The notes: a model not told the origin generated them from the sequence alone. A stretch of DNA of 49,817 nt from Candidatus Saccharimonadota bacterium (GCA_020428315.1 JAGQNA010000005.1:7937-57753); one strand, 5' to 3'. Counted from the stretch's first letter, positions 25,987 through 35,147 are shown. A program made the numbers and translations.

Positions 25987-25992
25987 ATATTA
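25987..25992 (-). promoter_or_regulatory. -10 box for tRNA-Lys
   Basis: Minus-strand TGC-TAATAT, 18 bases before the tRNA 5' end. Confidence 0.4.
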
Positions 25993-26022
25993 GCACCTTC
26001 CGAAGGTGTTTGTCAATAATGA

Positions 26023-26028
26023 TACAAT
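26023..26028 (+). promoter_or_regulatory. Extended -10 box for the aldolase gene
   Basis: TGA-TACAAT 28 bases before the ATG at 26057; GGAGGG precedes that ATG by 3 bases, so this gene has a short leader with a ribosome-binding site. Confidence 0.5.
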
Positions 26029-26056
26029 AGTTAAAACAAACCAATTTGGAGGGAAC

Positions 26057-26938
26057 ATGAACCAAGAACAATTAGACAAAATGCGTAGCGCAAAAGGCTT
26101 TATTGCAGCACTTGATCAGAGTGGCGGAAGTACACCAAAAGCACTTGCCGAATACGGCATTAGCGAGAGTGAGTATTCTGGCGAGGAAGAGATGTTTACA
26201 AAAGTACATGAAATGCGAACTCGTATTATGACAGCCTCGTCATTTAGCGGTGACAAGATCATTGGAGCAATCCTTTTTGAAAATACAATGGATCGACAGG
26301 TAAATGGCAAGTCAACGGCGGCTTATTTATGGCAAGATCGTAATATAGTACCGTTCCTAAAGATTGATAAAGGCCTAGCTGACGAACAAAACGGTGTTCA
26401 GCTACTAAAGCCAATACCAGAACTTGATGATCTGCTTCAGCGCGCAATCACAGCTGGTATATTTGGTACAAAGATGCGTTCAGTCATTAAATCTGCCAAT
26501 CCAACTGGAATTGCTACAGTCGTTGATCAGCAATTTAAAATTGCGAACCAAATACTATCCTATGGTCTAATGCCAATTGTTGAGCCAGAGGTTGACATTA
26601 ATGCTCCAGACAAAGCTGAAGCTGAGCAGATTCTGAAATCAAAACTAATCGAAGCGCTTGACGAACAAACGCAACCAGTAATACTAAAGCTAACTCTACC
26701 TACTGAGGCTAATTTCTATAGTGAGCTAATGGCTCATAAAAATGTAGTCAGAGTAGTAGCTTTATCTGGTGGGTATCCACGAGTGCTCGCCAATCAAAAG
26801 CTGGCCGAAAACAACGGTATGATTGCAAGCTTCAGTCGAGCGCTCGCCGAAGGGCTTAGTGCGAGCCAATCTGATGAAGAATTCAACGCCACAATTGCAA
26901 GTTCTATCGAGACTATCTACCAAGCATCTATAACTTAG
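26057..26938 (+). CDS. fda: Class I fructose-bisphosphate aldolase
   Basis: 293 residues from the ATG at 26057, chosen by the GGAGGG site; a start at 26006 would lie upstream of the promoter. The sequence closely follows the staphylococcal-type class I aldolase: [60 protein letters not shown] (the Lys region for the Schiff base), [10 protein letters not shown] and ASFSRAL. It splits fructose 1,6-bisphosphate to two triose phosphates without a metal ion. Its stop codon overlaps that of the convergent gene by 4 bases. Confidence 0.94.
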   Translation: MNQEQLDKMRSAKGFIAALDQSGGSTPKALAEYGISESEYSGEEEMFTKVHEMRTRIMTASSFSGDKIIGAILFENTMDRQVNGKSTAAYLWQDRNIVPFLKIDKGLADEQNGVQLLKPIPELDDLLQRAITAGIFGTKMRSVIKSANPTGIATVVDQQFKIANQILSYGLMPIVEPEVDINAPDKAEAEQILKSKLIEALDEQTQPVILKLTLPTEANFYSELMAHKNVVRVVALSGGYPRVLANQKLAENNGMIASFSRALAEGLSASQSDEEFNATIASSIETIYQASIT

Positions 26939-27417
26939 TGAGTCGAACGCTTGTGGTGCTTTGAGGTTCTTGTAAATAAAATATCTACCAGAGCCACGAT
27001 TAGTCCAGCTGTGATGATATATACTCTGTAGTCATAAAAGAATTTATAAAGCTCTAGGTTTGAACCGTCCAGAGATAATGCCGACCCGAGTGGCTCGACT
27101 AGAAGAGCAAAAGCTAGCGCTGCGAAAAGAGCTGCACCGATCAGTCTTTCTCCGGTATGTTTGTAACTAGGGCCACCAAAAAGCAATACTACAGCCGGTA
27201 ATAAAACTAAAATGATTGATACGAGAGTGATCAAAGGTGGCACGCTCACCTTTACGCCAACTTCAGCGACTATCGGAGTAAGTGTCTGCGCCCACAAGTC
27301 ACTCATCATTGAACCAGCAGCTAATGCTAGGCCAAGCACACCAAATCTACGCTTTGTCAGATAGGCTAGTATAAATAATATCAGTAATGCGGCACCGAAA
27401 ACCATTAACACATTCAT
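26935..27417 (-). CDS. Hypothetical membrane protein downstream of rimK
   Basis: 160 residues with about five hydrophobic segments (near 4-18, 26-46, 58-80, 90-108 and 128-148) and a basic His/Lys/Arg tail. The family is not recognised. A TGA-TATACT box 6 bases before the ATG supports the start. It lies on the same strand 33 bases after rimK, but with its own promoter. Confidence 0.6.
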   Translation of the reverse strand: MNVLMVFGAALLILFILAYLTKRRFGVLGLALAAGSMMSDLWAQTLTPIVAEVGVKVSVPPLITLVSIILVLLPAVVLLFGGPSYKHTGERLIGAALFAALAFALLVEPLGSALSLDGSNLELYKFFYDYRVYIITAGLIVALVDILFTRTSKHHKRSTH

Positions 27418-27423
27418 ACCCCT

Positions 27424-27429
27424 AGTATA
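27424..27429 (-). promoter_or_regulatory. Extended -10 box for the 27417 gene
   Basis: Minus-strand TGA-TATACT ends 6 bases before the ATG. Confidence 0.6.
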
Positions 27430-27450
27430 TCACTCGCTCAGAACTATGAC

Positions 27451-28362
27451 TTATGCGCCGATTTTGTCTTTTTTCGGACGACGTTTGGCGTTTTGCTCTA
27501 CGTATTCAATGATTGGTGTAGTGACATCTCGCTTAGTATAGGTCTCTATCCCAAAGCCAGGGCTAGCATTAACTTCAAGAACTAACGGGCCTCGACTTGA
27601 ACGCATCATGTCGACGCCCGCTACGTTTAAGCCCATAGCTCTGGCGGCTTTGGTGGCCATTTTTCTTTCTTCTTCAGTAAGCTTGATAGCCACACCCTCG
27701 CCGCCTTTATGTAGATTTGATCGGAAATCGTCGTCAAGACTCTGGCGTTTCATACTTGCAACCACTCTACCGCCTACCACAAAGGCTCGAATATCAGTAC
27801 CGGCAGACTCTTCGATGAATTCTTGTATCAGCACGTTGGTGCCATCTTCATTACTGAGATAAAACGCCTGGAGAACAGATTTAGCAGCTTTTTTAGACTC
27901 GGCCAGCACTACACCATTGCCGTGAGTACCTCTCGCGAGCTTGATTATCACCGGTGTACCACCCAACTTTTCGAGTAAGTCGTCGATATCTGTTGAATTA
28001 CGTGAAACAACAGTTTTAGGTATGCCCACGCCTGCTTTCGCAAGTACTTGCATACTACGGAGTTTATCTCTAGAGCGATTTATAGCTAGAGATCCTGAAA
28101 CTGTATAAATACCCTGCATCTCAAGTTGCCTAACTATAGCAGTACCATATCTAGTCATATGACTAGCAATACGTGGAATTATCGCATCAAAACCTTCTAA
28201 GTCCTCTCCTTTATAGCTCACAGTTGGGTTATTTTGCTCGATCGAAGCATAACAATCACGGTATTTAATAACCTTTACTTCATGACCGCGCGCGCAAGCC
28301 ACTTCTTTAAGGCGTTTTGTTGAGTAATTACCTGGACCGTTTGATAGGATAGCTATCCTCAT
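27451..28362 (-). CDS. rimK: RimK-type ATP-grasp amide ligase
   Basis: 303 residues, the normal RimK length. N-terminal domain MRIAILSNGPGNYSTKRL, then ATP-grasp: VIIKLARGTHGNGVVLAE (P-loop-like lid), LIQEFIEESAGTDIRAFVVGG, and the Mg2+-binding end GVDMMRSSRGPLVLEVNASPGF. RimK ligases add glutamate residues to a carboxylate, in enterobacteria the C-terminus of ribosomal protein S6. The acceptor here is unknown. It overlaps the RimB-like gene by 4 bases. Confidence 0.92.
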   Translation of the reverse strand: MRIAILSNGPGNYSTKRLKEVACARGHEVKVIKYRDCYASIEQNNPTVSYKGEDLEGFDAIIPRIASHMTRYGTAIVRQLEMQGIYTVSGSLAINRSRDKLRSMQVLAKAGVGIPKTVVSRNSTDIDDLLEKLGGTPVIIKLARGTHGNGVVLAESKKAAKSVLQAFYLSNEDGTNVLIQEFIEESAGTDIRAFVVGGRVVASMKRQSLDDDFRSNLHKGGEGVAIKLTEEERKMATKAARAMGLNVAGVDMMRSSRGPLVLEVNASPGFGIETYTKRDVTTPIIEYVEQNAKRRPKKDKIGA

Positions 28363-28823
28363 TTAACCTCGCTTCCCGTGAATTCTGTCGCCTCTTCTGG
28401 GTATTTATACAATTTAGCTTCTCCTGGATTACTACAATCAACTAGAAAATTACCACGCAACGTATTCCGTCCGACAAGTATAGGATAAGTCTGGGTCGAA
28501 CGATCTGAAAGTGTAAATTTAGCATTAAGTCTCTTCCCGTGTATGTGAATCGACATACCAACAACTGGACGCTTCTGAACATGTCCAGTTGAGCTAGTTA
28601 CCTCGCGCCACTCTATAATCTTACGCCTCACCACTTTACCAGTGTACCATGGCGAATCAGGACCAAACAGCTTAAATACTGCTTCACCATCTCTAATATT
28701 GATGTCACTCGCCCACAGCGAAGATGTCCGGGCACCAGTATCGATACGTGTTGGAATTTGTTTCAGATTTTTATAACCAATAAAATCGAGAAATGAAGAT
28801 ACACCAATAATATCCATGATCAT
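28359..28823 (-). CDS. rimB: RimB-like retropepsin-fold protease (DUF785)
   Basis: 154 residues. The active-site motif is RIDTGARTSS with Asp28-Thr-Gly-Ala, and the second strand pair ends in VGRNTLRGNFLVDCS. This fold, once called ATP-dependent zinc protease, is related to retroviral aspartic proteases; in Pseudomonas RimB acts with RimK. Promoter TGT-TATAAT ends 7 bases before the ATG at 28823, supporting that start over the second Met at codon 3. It is the first gene of the rimB-rimK unit. Confidence 0.88.
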   Translation of the reverse strand: MIMDIIGVSSFLDFIGYKNLKQIPTRIDTGARTSSLWASDINIRDGEAVFKLFGPDSPWYTGKVVRRKIIEWREVTSSTGHVQKRPVVGMSIHIHGKRLNAKFTLSDRSTQTYPILVGRNTLRGNFLVDCSNPGEAKLYKYPEEATEFTGSEVK

Positions 28824-28830
28824 ACTTTTT

Positions 28831-28836
28831 ATTATA
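28831..28836 (-). promoter_or_regulatory. Extended -10 box for rimB-rimK
   Basis: Minus-strand TGT-TATAAT, 7 bases before the ATG; no Shine-Dalgarno. Confidence 0.65.
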
Positions 28837-28862
28837 ACACATATTTTTATTTAATGCAATAT

Positions 28863-28895
28863 GATCAGTTCTTCCTAGAAGTTTGATAACTGATC
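28863..28895. other. Nested inverted repeats in an intergenic region
   Basis: GATCAGTT (28863-28870) pairs perfectly with AACTGATC (28888-28895), and CTTC/GAAG pairs inside the loop. The 221-base gap between rimB and the 29045 gene holds no gene-like frame. There is also a TATAAT on the plus strand near 28915. A small RNA or regulator site is possible. Confidence 0.4.
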
Positions 28896-29032
28896 CGAGA
28901 ACAACTTATAGACTATAATACCATCGAATTACTAAACCAAGCGATTCTGACATAGCCAGATTATTAATCTACCCTCAAGTCTCTACCTGCCTAAGGTATC
29001 GGCGGTAAGTTTAATTCAGGGAATAACTCTGC

Positions 29033-29038
29033 TATGAT
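29033..29038 (+). promoter_or_regulatory. Extended -10 box for the 29045 gene
   Basis: TGC-TATGAT ends 6 bases before the ATG at 29045. Confidence 0.55.
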
Positions 29039-29044
29039 GTACTC

Positions 29045-30022
29045 ATGAATCTTAAGAGTGGTGACTTTCAAAAAATCCAGCATGAAACCCTTGATAATAT
29101 TGTCGCATCAACATATTCAACGTACATACAACACCTAAATGAACTACCCAACTACAATAAAATTCAATTTCTAAGTCGCATGTACCTTTTTTGCGGTAAA
29201 GAACAAGCGCATGCCAAACTTATAGATTTATTTGGCAAAAAATACCGTGACAAAACCCAGCAAAAAGAGCTTATACACAAAGCCTTGCTATACGACTTTC
29301 CTGTCAAAAACAGTGCCACAAAGCGTGCTCCATACTTAAAAAAACACCCAAAAATACGCAAGCACGCTTTAGTCCTTATCGAAGGAGTGCTAGCAGAATC
29401 GTTGTTTAACATAGATATTCGACAGGAAATCACATCTATCGTTGGCGGTGATGAATTGCATACTACGTACGAAGATATTATGAATGACAAAGAATCTATC
29501 GCCTACCTGTCAACATACGCCATTAACTTCATTTTCCTATACAAGCTCTACTATCTAGGCGAGACGATTGACATAGAGTGCGTCCTACAACAATCGCAAC
29601 TGCTTAAACTAGACGACAGTGAAGAGTTTCTTCTCTATTTCTATTTCATTACGCACTGCGTTATTGGGGCTAGCCAATTCTATCAGAATCTACCAGCTGA
29701 GAAGCATCTCGACATAATAAAACCATACGTCAGTGATCTAATTACCAAACTCAATACTGATAAAATTTATAATCTACTTCATCTTGACTGCAAGTATGAA
29801 ACTCTAGTTGTTGCTAAGATTTGCGACATCGATGTAGCAAGTATTAAACCTAAAATCGTACAAGAAACACTGGAGTCATTTTATGCTATCCAAGGAAAGT
29901 GCTATGTGATTGATCAAAAATACGTCAATAATATGGAAACAAATAAACTATCACTAACTGATTCACAACATCGCAATATGCTCATGATTATGTCTCAAGT
30001 AGAACGCCATGCCTTATCGTAG
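29045..30022 (+). CDS. Uncharacterised 325-residue protein
   Basis: Not recognised. The protein looks soluble and mostly helical, rich in Tyr, His, Lys and Leu. Visible segments: RMYLFCGKEQAHAKL, a basic KRAPYLKKHPKIRKHA loop, and an aromatic core FLLYFYFITHCVIGASQFY. No metal-binding, nucleotide-binding or membrane motif is clear. The start fits the leaderless pattern. Its 3' end overlaps the convergent ATP-grasp gene by 9 bases. Any link to that ligase is only by position. Confidence 0.6.
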   Translation: MNLKSGDFQKIQHETLDNIVASTYSTYIQHLNELPNYNKIQFLSRMYLFCGKEQAHAKLIDLFGKKYRDKTQQKELIHKALLYDFPVKNSATKRAPYLKKHPKIRKHALVLIEGVLAESLFNIDIRQEITSIVGGDELHTTYEDIMNDKESIAYLSTYAINFIFLYKLYYLGETIDIECVLQQSQLLKLDDSEEFLLYFYFITHCVIGASQFYQNLPAEKHLDIIKPYVSDLITKLNTDKIYNLLHLDCKYETLVVAKICDIDVASIKPKIVQETLESFYAIQGKCYVIDQKYVNNMETNKLSLTDSQHRNMLMIMSQVERHALS

Positions 30023-30814
30023 TAAGTCAAGTTTACTAGCCAACAGTTCACCAATAACATCTATACCTGTCCTAGCTTGAAAAATCTTTATCTGTGGACT
30101 TCGGTTCGCTTCTATGAGGCAATGGCGGCCGTCAGCGACCGCAACATCAAGACCGATCAGGTCAAAACTTGGAGCTAGCTCGAGTATCTTGTTTGCAAAA
30201 TTCATATCAAGTTCAGTCAGTTCATGCACACCGACTGTCTTACTTACCGAATCATTATCACGTTTGGCTGTACGCTTAAGTGCATATGGCATTATTTTTT
30301 TATTCAGACAGATTATTCTGTAATCATACTCAATATTTATTTTTTCTTGCAACAGGAATATATCTTCCTGAAAGTCAAAACCCTTATTAAAGAATACGCC
30401 CTTGCCACCAGCATTTAAGCGTTCTTTAATTATATACTTATCACTATCGTAGTTACCCGCATCATAACTCTTTGGGGTAAGTAAACTAGTCACAGGCATG
30501 ACGTCAGAAAAATAATTGTACTGCACAAGTTTGTCCTCAAAAAATAAATCACCATACGCCTTTAGATTATCAACATATACAGCGTTGGGGTTATCTGCTA
30601 CAAGAGATGAAATAAATTTGCTAGCAGTGGCATTCGCACCCATATTGAATGGGTCACGAAAATATATGATATCACCATATAATTTCGGTGCCTCTCCTTT
30701 TGCATACAGTGAAAACTCTAGTCGAATCTGCAATGCCTCACATGCAGCCTGAAATGCGGGTAGAGATATCTCTTCGCGACTCGTTCCTACCAATAATAGT
30801 GTTTTTTGGCTCAT
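30014..30814 (-). CDS. ATP-grasp ligase (glutathione synthase/RimK-like)
   Basis: 266 residues. A short N-terminal domain (MSQKTLLLVGTSREE to about 110) precedes the ATP-grasp: KYIIKERLNAGGKGVFFNKG, FLLQEKINIEYDYRIICLN, and the metal-binding end LIGLDVAVADGRHCLIEANRSPQIKIFQ, with Asp, Glu and Asn in the usual places. It should activate a carboxylate with ATP and join it to an amine. The substrate is unknown. A TATAAT at 30824-30829 ends 9 bases before the ATG. It follows dnaJ by 26 bases and may also be read from the dnaJ promoter. Confidence 0.8.
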   Translation of the reverse strand: MSQKTLLLVGTSREEISLPAFQAACEALQIRLEFSLYAKGEAPKLYGDIIYFRDPFNMGANATASKFISSLVADNPNAVYVDNLKAYGDLFFEDKLVQYNYFSDVMPVTSLLTPKSYDAGNYDSDKYIIKERLNAGGKGVFFNKGFDFQEDIFLLQEKINIEYDYRIICLNKKIMPYALKRTAKRDNDSVSKTVGVHELTELDMNFANKILELAPSFDLIGLDVAVADGRHCLIEANRSPQIKIFQARTGIDVIGELLASKLDLLR

Positions 30815-30823
30815 ACAAATATA

Positions 30824-30829
30824 ATTATA
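30824..30829 (-). promoter_or_regulatory. -10 box (TATAAT) for the ATP-grasp gene
   Basis: TATAAT on the minus strand ends 9 bases before the ATG at 30814. Confidence 0.45.
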
Positions 30830-30840
30830 AACTCTTAGAC

Positions 30841-31950
30841 CTACGAGAACAGTCCATGCTTCTTCAGGCTGGCAAACTGCTCCAGTAACTCTTTTTGTTT
30901 CTTAGAAAGTTTAGTCGGAATATCAACAATTACCTGAACGATATGTGCGCCACGACTATCTCGACGTAAATGAGGTACACCATGGCCTGATAGCTTAAAA
31001 TCGGTCCCACTTTGGGTGCCAGCAGGTACCTTCATCGTAACGATACCGTCAACCGTTTCGACGTCAATCTCGGTACCTAGTGCCGCGTCGACCATACTAA
31101 TATGTTCATCGCTCAGTATTAGATCACCCTCACGAGTGAATTTTTTATGGGCTTTCACTCGGATATGGACGTATAGATCACCAGTCTGCCCATTGCCAAT
31201 TGCTTCGCCACGCTCTTTGAGTCGTATGGTCGATCCGTCATCTATACCAGCCGGAATCTTGACCTTAATATCTTGCTTTTTACGTTTCGTACCACGACCA
31301 TGACAGACAGTACAAACCTTCTCGGGTATTTTTCCCTTTCCTCCGCAGGTCTCACACGTAACAGCCTGCTGGATAGCACCAAACATCGTATTCATAACTC
31401 TGGTCTGCTGACCGGCTCCCTTACACGTGTCACAGGTTTTCATACTACTACCAGGCTCAACTGTACTACCATCACAGTGTTCGCATATGGCCTCCAGATC
31501 GAGTGATAGCTGATGCTCAACACCAAAAATTGCCTCTTCGAAACTTAACTGTATCTCGACTTCAACGTCACGACCACGCTGTGGGCCTCGGGTTGATTGA
31601 CTGCCACCAAAAAATTGTCCAAAAATATCGCCTAGACCACCGTCACCAAAATTAAACTCAAAACCTTGTGAACTAGCACCACCAAATCCTTCAAATGGAT
31701 TACCTCCATAGCCCGCACCATTGCCAGATGCTCCACCAACACCAGCGTGACCAAACTGATCATAGCGCTGTCGTTTTTGCTTATCTTTTAAGACCTCGTA
31801 GGCCTCGTTTACTTCTTTGAATTTTGCCTCATCGCCAGTATCCTTGTCTGGATGATACTTAACTGCAGCTTTACGAAAAGCTTTCTTCAGTTCATCGTCA
31901 CTAGCGCCTTTGGAGACGCCAAGTACTTCATAGTAATCACGTTTACTCAT
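30841..31950 (-). CDS. dnaJ: DnaJ (Hsp40) co-chaperone
   Basis: 369 residues. J domain with the HPD motif (KYHPDKDTG), a Gly/Phe-rich linker (about 75-125), and four zinc-finger motifs: [31 protein letters not shown] type. The first deviates from C-x-x-C-x-G-x-G at its last residue. DnaJ delivers substrates to DnaK and stimulates its ATPase. Its promoter carries a perfect CIRCE, and TATACT lies 8 bases before the ATG. Confidence 0.97.
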   Translation of the reverse strand: MSKRDYYEVLGVSKGASDDELKKAFRKAAVKYHPDKDTGDEAKFKEVNEAYEVLKDKQKRQRYDQFGHAGVGGASGNGAGYGGNPFEGFGGASSQGFEFNFGDGGLGDIFGQFFGGSQSTRGPQRGRDVEVEIQLSFEEAIFGVEHQLSLDLEAICEHCDGSTVEPGSSMKTCDTCKGAGQQTRVMNTMFGAIQQAVTCETCGGKGKIPEKVCTVCHGRGTKRKKQDIKVKIPAGIDDGSTIRLKERGEAIGNGQTGDLYVHIRVKAHKKFTREGDLILSDEHISMVDAALGTEIDVETVDGIVTMKVPAGTQSGTDFKLSGHGVPHLRRDSRGAHIVQVIVDIPTKLSKKQKELLEQFASLKKHGLFS

Positions 31951-31958
31951 CTAATATT

Positions 31959-31987
31959 AGTATAAAAAATTAGCACTCAAATGTAAA
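31959..31987 (-). promoter_or_regulatory. dnaJ promoter, -35 inside CIRCE
   Basis: Minus-strand -35 TTTACA (31982-31987), 17-base spacer, -10 TATACT (31959-31964), then 8 bases to the ATG. The -35 lies in the CIRCE spacer. Confidence 0.8.
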
Positions 31988-31996
31988 GAGTGCTAA
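31970..31996. promoter_or_regulatory. CIRCE operator (dnaJ)
   Basis: TTAGCACTC, 9 bases, GAGTGCTAA: both arms match the CIRCE consensus exactly. HrcA binds it. It overlaps the last codon and stop of the upstream FAD oxidoreductase gene. Confidence 0.95.
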
Positions 31997-33660
31997 AATT
32001 CTTTCCTGATATGAGAGAAGCTGTAGTCCCAATCGGCATCAGTCTTCTTACGGGGGTTAAACATCCCGTCTTTATCAAAAATAGTCTTAATCTCCTTCAT
32101 GATTCCTAATACCTTTTTACCATACATGGCCTCGAGCCATGGTCCACGAACTAAGCCATCGTTATGCTCACCGCTAAGTGACCCACCGTACTTCAGAACA
32201 AGGTTATTAACTTCCTTCATTGCTGGTAATATTTTCTTACGTTCACCCTTTAGTTGAATGTTCATAAGAGGGATGATATGAAAATTACCATCACCCATAT
32301 GGCCAGCAATGGTTGCAAATAATTTATACTTTTTAATAATTTTACGAAGTTTGGGTAGGAATTCAGGCATATATTCTGGTCTCACGATTAAATCATCAAT
32401 GAATGGTGCGGTATGTTTGTCTTTTACGCTACTTCTGAGTATCTGGAAACTATACCGACGCATAATCCAAAACTTCTCACCTTTTCGATCAGTTGGTGCT
32501 TCCTCAAAACCACTTATACCGTACTGCTTTGCGTCAGAGGCAAGCTCTTCATGTAAAGTACGGATCTTGCTAGCGACCTCATCTGGTGAGTTACCCTTAA
32601 TTGAAACCATAAGGATAAGTCGAGGCATACCTTTAAATAGAAGTAGAGCTTCAGGAATTAAACTAAATAGTAATTTTATAAACTTAATTGGTCCTAAAAA
32701 ACCAAGGAATTTTGGCATAAATTTCATAGAAAGAAAAACTGTATTATCGTCAAATGACTCAAATCGTGACGGCTTATGTTCAACTACTTTTTCTATTAAC
32801 TTACCGAGATTTTTCATGTCTTTAATAAATATCACAAGCAGACCCTCATCACTTCGTGCGCTAGTCATACCAAACTTTATGTTAGTCGTTAAGCCTAATG
32901 TCCCCTGTGAACCAGTTATTAGCTGTGTCAGATCAAAAATACCAGTTTCTCGATTCCAAACGCGCCACAAATGATAGCCTGTCGAATCTTTGCTGACATT
33001 CGGCTTGGCAGCCTGAATTACATCATAATGCTTATCAAGTAAATCAAAGGTTTGCTTGTAAACCTTACCTTCGAAGTCATTTTGTGCCATTTTTTTAACT
33101 AGCTCACGTTTATTTAGTGGCTTAACTACCCGCTTTACGCCATCTGCAAAAACAACCTCTAGCTCTTTAACGAAGTCCTCTACTTTACCAAATTCGATTG
33201 ATTTTTCGCCACCAGCATTATTATTTACCATACCACCGACTGTACAAAGGTCACGTGAGGCTGGATATGTCGGCATTAGTACGCCTTTTTTCTTAGCCTG
33301 ATCATCAAGATCTTTGAACATAACACCTGGTTGCATCTCACTAGTCATTTTCTTGTTGTCAATCGCTTTGATTGCAGTAAAATATCGTTTAAAATCGACA
33401 ATCACAGACTCATTAATAGCACCGCCGCTCATATCGGTACCGGCTCCGCGACCAGTTAGCGAAAGCCCAGGAATTTTCTTCTTGTATTTTACCGCAAGGC
33501 TAACTAACACTTCTACATCCTCGTCTGTCCGTGGAAAAACTACAGCTTTTGGCATTAGTTCAAACATGCTAGCATCATGCGAGTAAAGCTCTAACGTGTC
33601 TTGATTTGTTTCTATATCCCCTTTAAATGAGCCCTCTAGCTCTGTAAGAAATTCTTTCAT
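31993..33660 (-). CDS. FAD-binding oxidoreductase (GlcD / D-lactate dehydrogenase type)
   Basis: 555 residues. N-terminal FAD_binding_4 (PCMH) domain: AVVFPRTDEDVEVLV, LTGRGAGTDMSGGAI, and YPASRDLCTVGGMVNNNAGG. The C-terminal FAD-oxidase domain has GHMGDGNFHIIP and SGEHNDGL, the latter giving metal and substrate ligands. Such enzymes oxidise D-2-hydroxyacids (D-lactate, glycolate, 2-hydroxyglutarate). No Fe-S partner (GlcF) or fused Fe-S domain is present. AATAAT with TGC upstream ends 6 bases before the ATG. It sits inside the heat-shock block. Confidence 0.88.
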   Translation of the reverse strand: MKEFLTELEGSFKGDIETNQDTLELYSHDASMFELMPKAVVFPRTDEDVEVLVSLAVKYKKKIPGLSLTGRGAGTDMSGGAINESVIVDFKRYFTAIKAIDNKKMTSEMQPGVMFKDLDDQAKKKGVLMPTYPASRDLCTVGGMVNNNAGGEKSIEFGKVEDFVKELEVVFADGVKRVVKPLNKRELVKKMAQNDFEGKVYKQTFDLLDKHYDVIQAAKPNVSKDSTGYHLWRVWNRETGIFDLTQLITGSQGTLGLTTNIKFGMTSARSDEGLLVIFIKDMKNLGKLIEKVVEHKPSRFESFDDNTVFLSMKFMPKFLGFLGPIKFIKLLFSLIPEALLLFKGMPRLILMVSIKGNSPDEVASKIRTLHEELASDAKQYGISGFEEAPTDRKGEKFWIMRRYSFQILRSSVKDKHTAPFIDDLIVRPEYMPEFLPKLRKIIKKYKLFATIAGHMGDGNFHIIPLMNIQLKGERKKILPAMKEVNNLVLKYGGSLSGEHNDGLVRGPWLEAMYGKKVLGIMKEIKTIFDKDGMFNPRKKTDADWDYSFSHIRKEF

Positions 33661-33666
33661 AATACT

Positions 33667-33672
33667 ATTATT
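33667..33672 (-). promoter_or_regulatory. -10 box (AATAAT) for the FAD oxidoreductase gene
   Basis: Minus-strand TGC-AATAAT, 6 bases before the ATG at 33660. One mismatch to consensus. Confidence 0.4.
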
Positions 33673-33703
33673 GCATATGTTTATCTAAAATCATAAGATA
33701 CCA

Positions 33704-35104
33704 CTATACAACCGAACTTGCACCCTTTTCATATAGCTCAAGCTGCACATCACCGTCTGCCCATGCATCAAGAATAGGCTGACTAGCTCTCCAGGACTCA
33801 AGTACCTCCTCGCTTGTTGCAAACAAGGTCCTATCCCCATGCAAGGCATCTGCAATGACCCTTTCATACGCATCTGGATATTTTAGACTTTTTCGTTCTT
33901 TATAGTAAAAATCAACCGGTATCGTTTCAACTGCCTCACCAAAGCCTGGTACCTTCACTCGAACATCAAGAATTACACCATCTTCTGGCTGTATTTTAAC
34001 TGTCAGTATATTTGATGCTTCCTCAGGTCGCTGACGACTCTTAAATTCAACGACAATTTCTGTCAGCTTTTCATTCATAGCCTTGCCAGTTTCTAACTTA
34101 AGAGGAACGCCGCGCCAACGATCGTTATCAATCGAGAAAATTGCCGATGCATAGGTCTCTGTGATCGACTCTGTATTATCTACTTCTTCTGTATATCCCC
34201 TATACTGCCCGCGGACACTTTGACTTACCATCATTTCTCTCCGTGGTGCCTGTATTTGTTCCAGTACTGATACTTTTGCCCGATGAACTGAATCAGTATT
34301 TATTGATTCTGGCATTTCCATGGTAATTAATGCCAGAATTTGCATTAAATGACTCTGTATGACGTCCCGGAAGGCCCCTGTCTGCTCATAGAAGTCAACA
34401 CGGTTCTCTATACCAATTGACTCAATAGCTCTAATTGTAATACTTTTTATGTACTTATGTCCCCAAGATGCCTCTAGTACTGGATTTTGAGACCTCAATA
34501 TTAAGATATTCTGGACAGTTTCTTTTGCCAGATAATGGTCAATTCGATAAGTCTCGTGCTCTTTGAATGATTTTAAAATATCACCAATGAGTAATTTGGC
34601 AGATTTTATATCATAACCAAATGGCTTTTCAATCAATAAGCGACTCTCGACATTAGCATGCTGACAGCCTTTATTTAGGCCAGCCGCACCAATCATACTC
34701 ACAAGTGGACTAAATGCACTAACTGGAACTGCTAAATAAAATAACCGACTCAAGCAAACTGACACCTTATCTTCAATTCTATCCAGTGTATCTCTTAACT
34801 TCTTAAAGTCGGACTGTTCATCTAAGTCCATGACTTGGATTGTTAATCTATCTTTTAGCCAATTAATTGTATGCTGATCAATCTTTCGTCGACTGGAGGT
34901 AAGATGCTCTTCAAGGTCATCGATCAGCCTATCTACGGTCAGCTCCCGTCTTGAAACTCCAACAATATATGTATGCTCTGATATGATATTAGCCTTGGCT
35001 AAGTTGTACAATGCAGGTAGCAGTTTTCGTCTGGATAAATCACCGCTAACACCAAAAATTGTAATAATCGCGGGCTCTCTTTGCTCGTGACTGCTTTTTA
35101 CCAT
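33704..35104 (-). CDS. zwf: Glucose-6-phosphate dehydrogenase
   Basis: 466 residues, slightly shorter than the usual 480-510. NADP-binding GVSGDLSRR at 18-26, EKPFG at 159-163 and the active-site RIDHYLAKE at 187-195. It makes NADPH and 6-phosphogluconolactone, entering the pentose phosphate pathway. TGG-TATAAT lies 6 bases before the ATG, so it is transcribed separately from dnaK despite the 92-base gap. Confidence 0.96.
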   Translation of the reverse strand: MVKSSHEQREPAIITIFGVSGDLSRRKLLPALYNLAKANIISEHTYIVGVSRRELTVDRLIDDLEEHLTSSRRKIDQHTINWLKDRLTIQVMDLDEQSDFKKLRDTLDRIEDKVSVCLSRLFYLAVPVSAFSPLVSMIGAAGLNKGCQHANVESRLLIEKPFGYDIKSAKLLIGDILKSFKEHETYRIDHYLAKETVQNILILRSQNPVLEASWGHKYIKSITIRAIESIGIENRVDFYEQTGAFRDVIQSHLMQILALITMEMPESINTDSVHRAKVSVLEQIQAPRREMMVSQSVRGQYRGYTEEVDNTESITETYASAIFSIDNDRWRGVPLKLETGKAMNEKLTEIVVEFKSRQRPEEASNILTVKIQPEDGVILDVRVKVPGFGEAVETIPVDFYYKERKSLKYPDAYERVIADALHGDRTLFATSEEVLESWRASQPILDAWADGDVQLELYEKGASSVV

Positions 35105-35110
35105 GTATGT

Positions 35111-35116
35111 ATTATA
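35111..35116 (-). promoter_or_regulatory. Extended -10 box for zwf
   Basis: Minus-strand TGG-TATAAT, 6 bases before the ATG at 35104. Confidence 0.65.
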
Positions 35117-35147
35117 CCACTACAGGGTCTGTATATTGCCCTAGCTG

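Noticed and set aside
25994-26008. Hairpin CACCTT-CCG-AAGGTG followed by TTTGT, terminator-like
   Set aside because: It lies between the divergent tRNA-Lys and aldolase promoters with no gene ending before it on the plus strand; stem only 6 bp.
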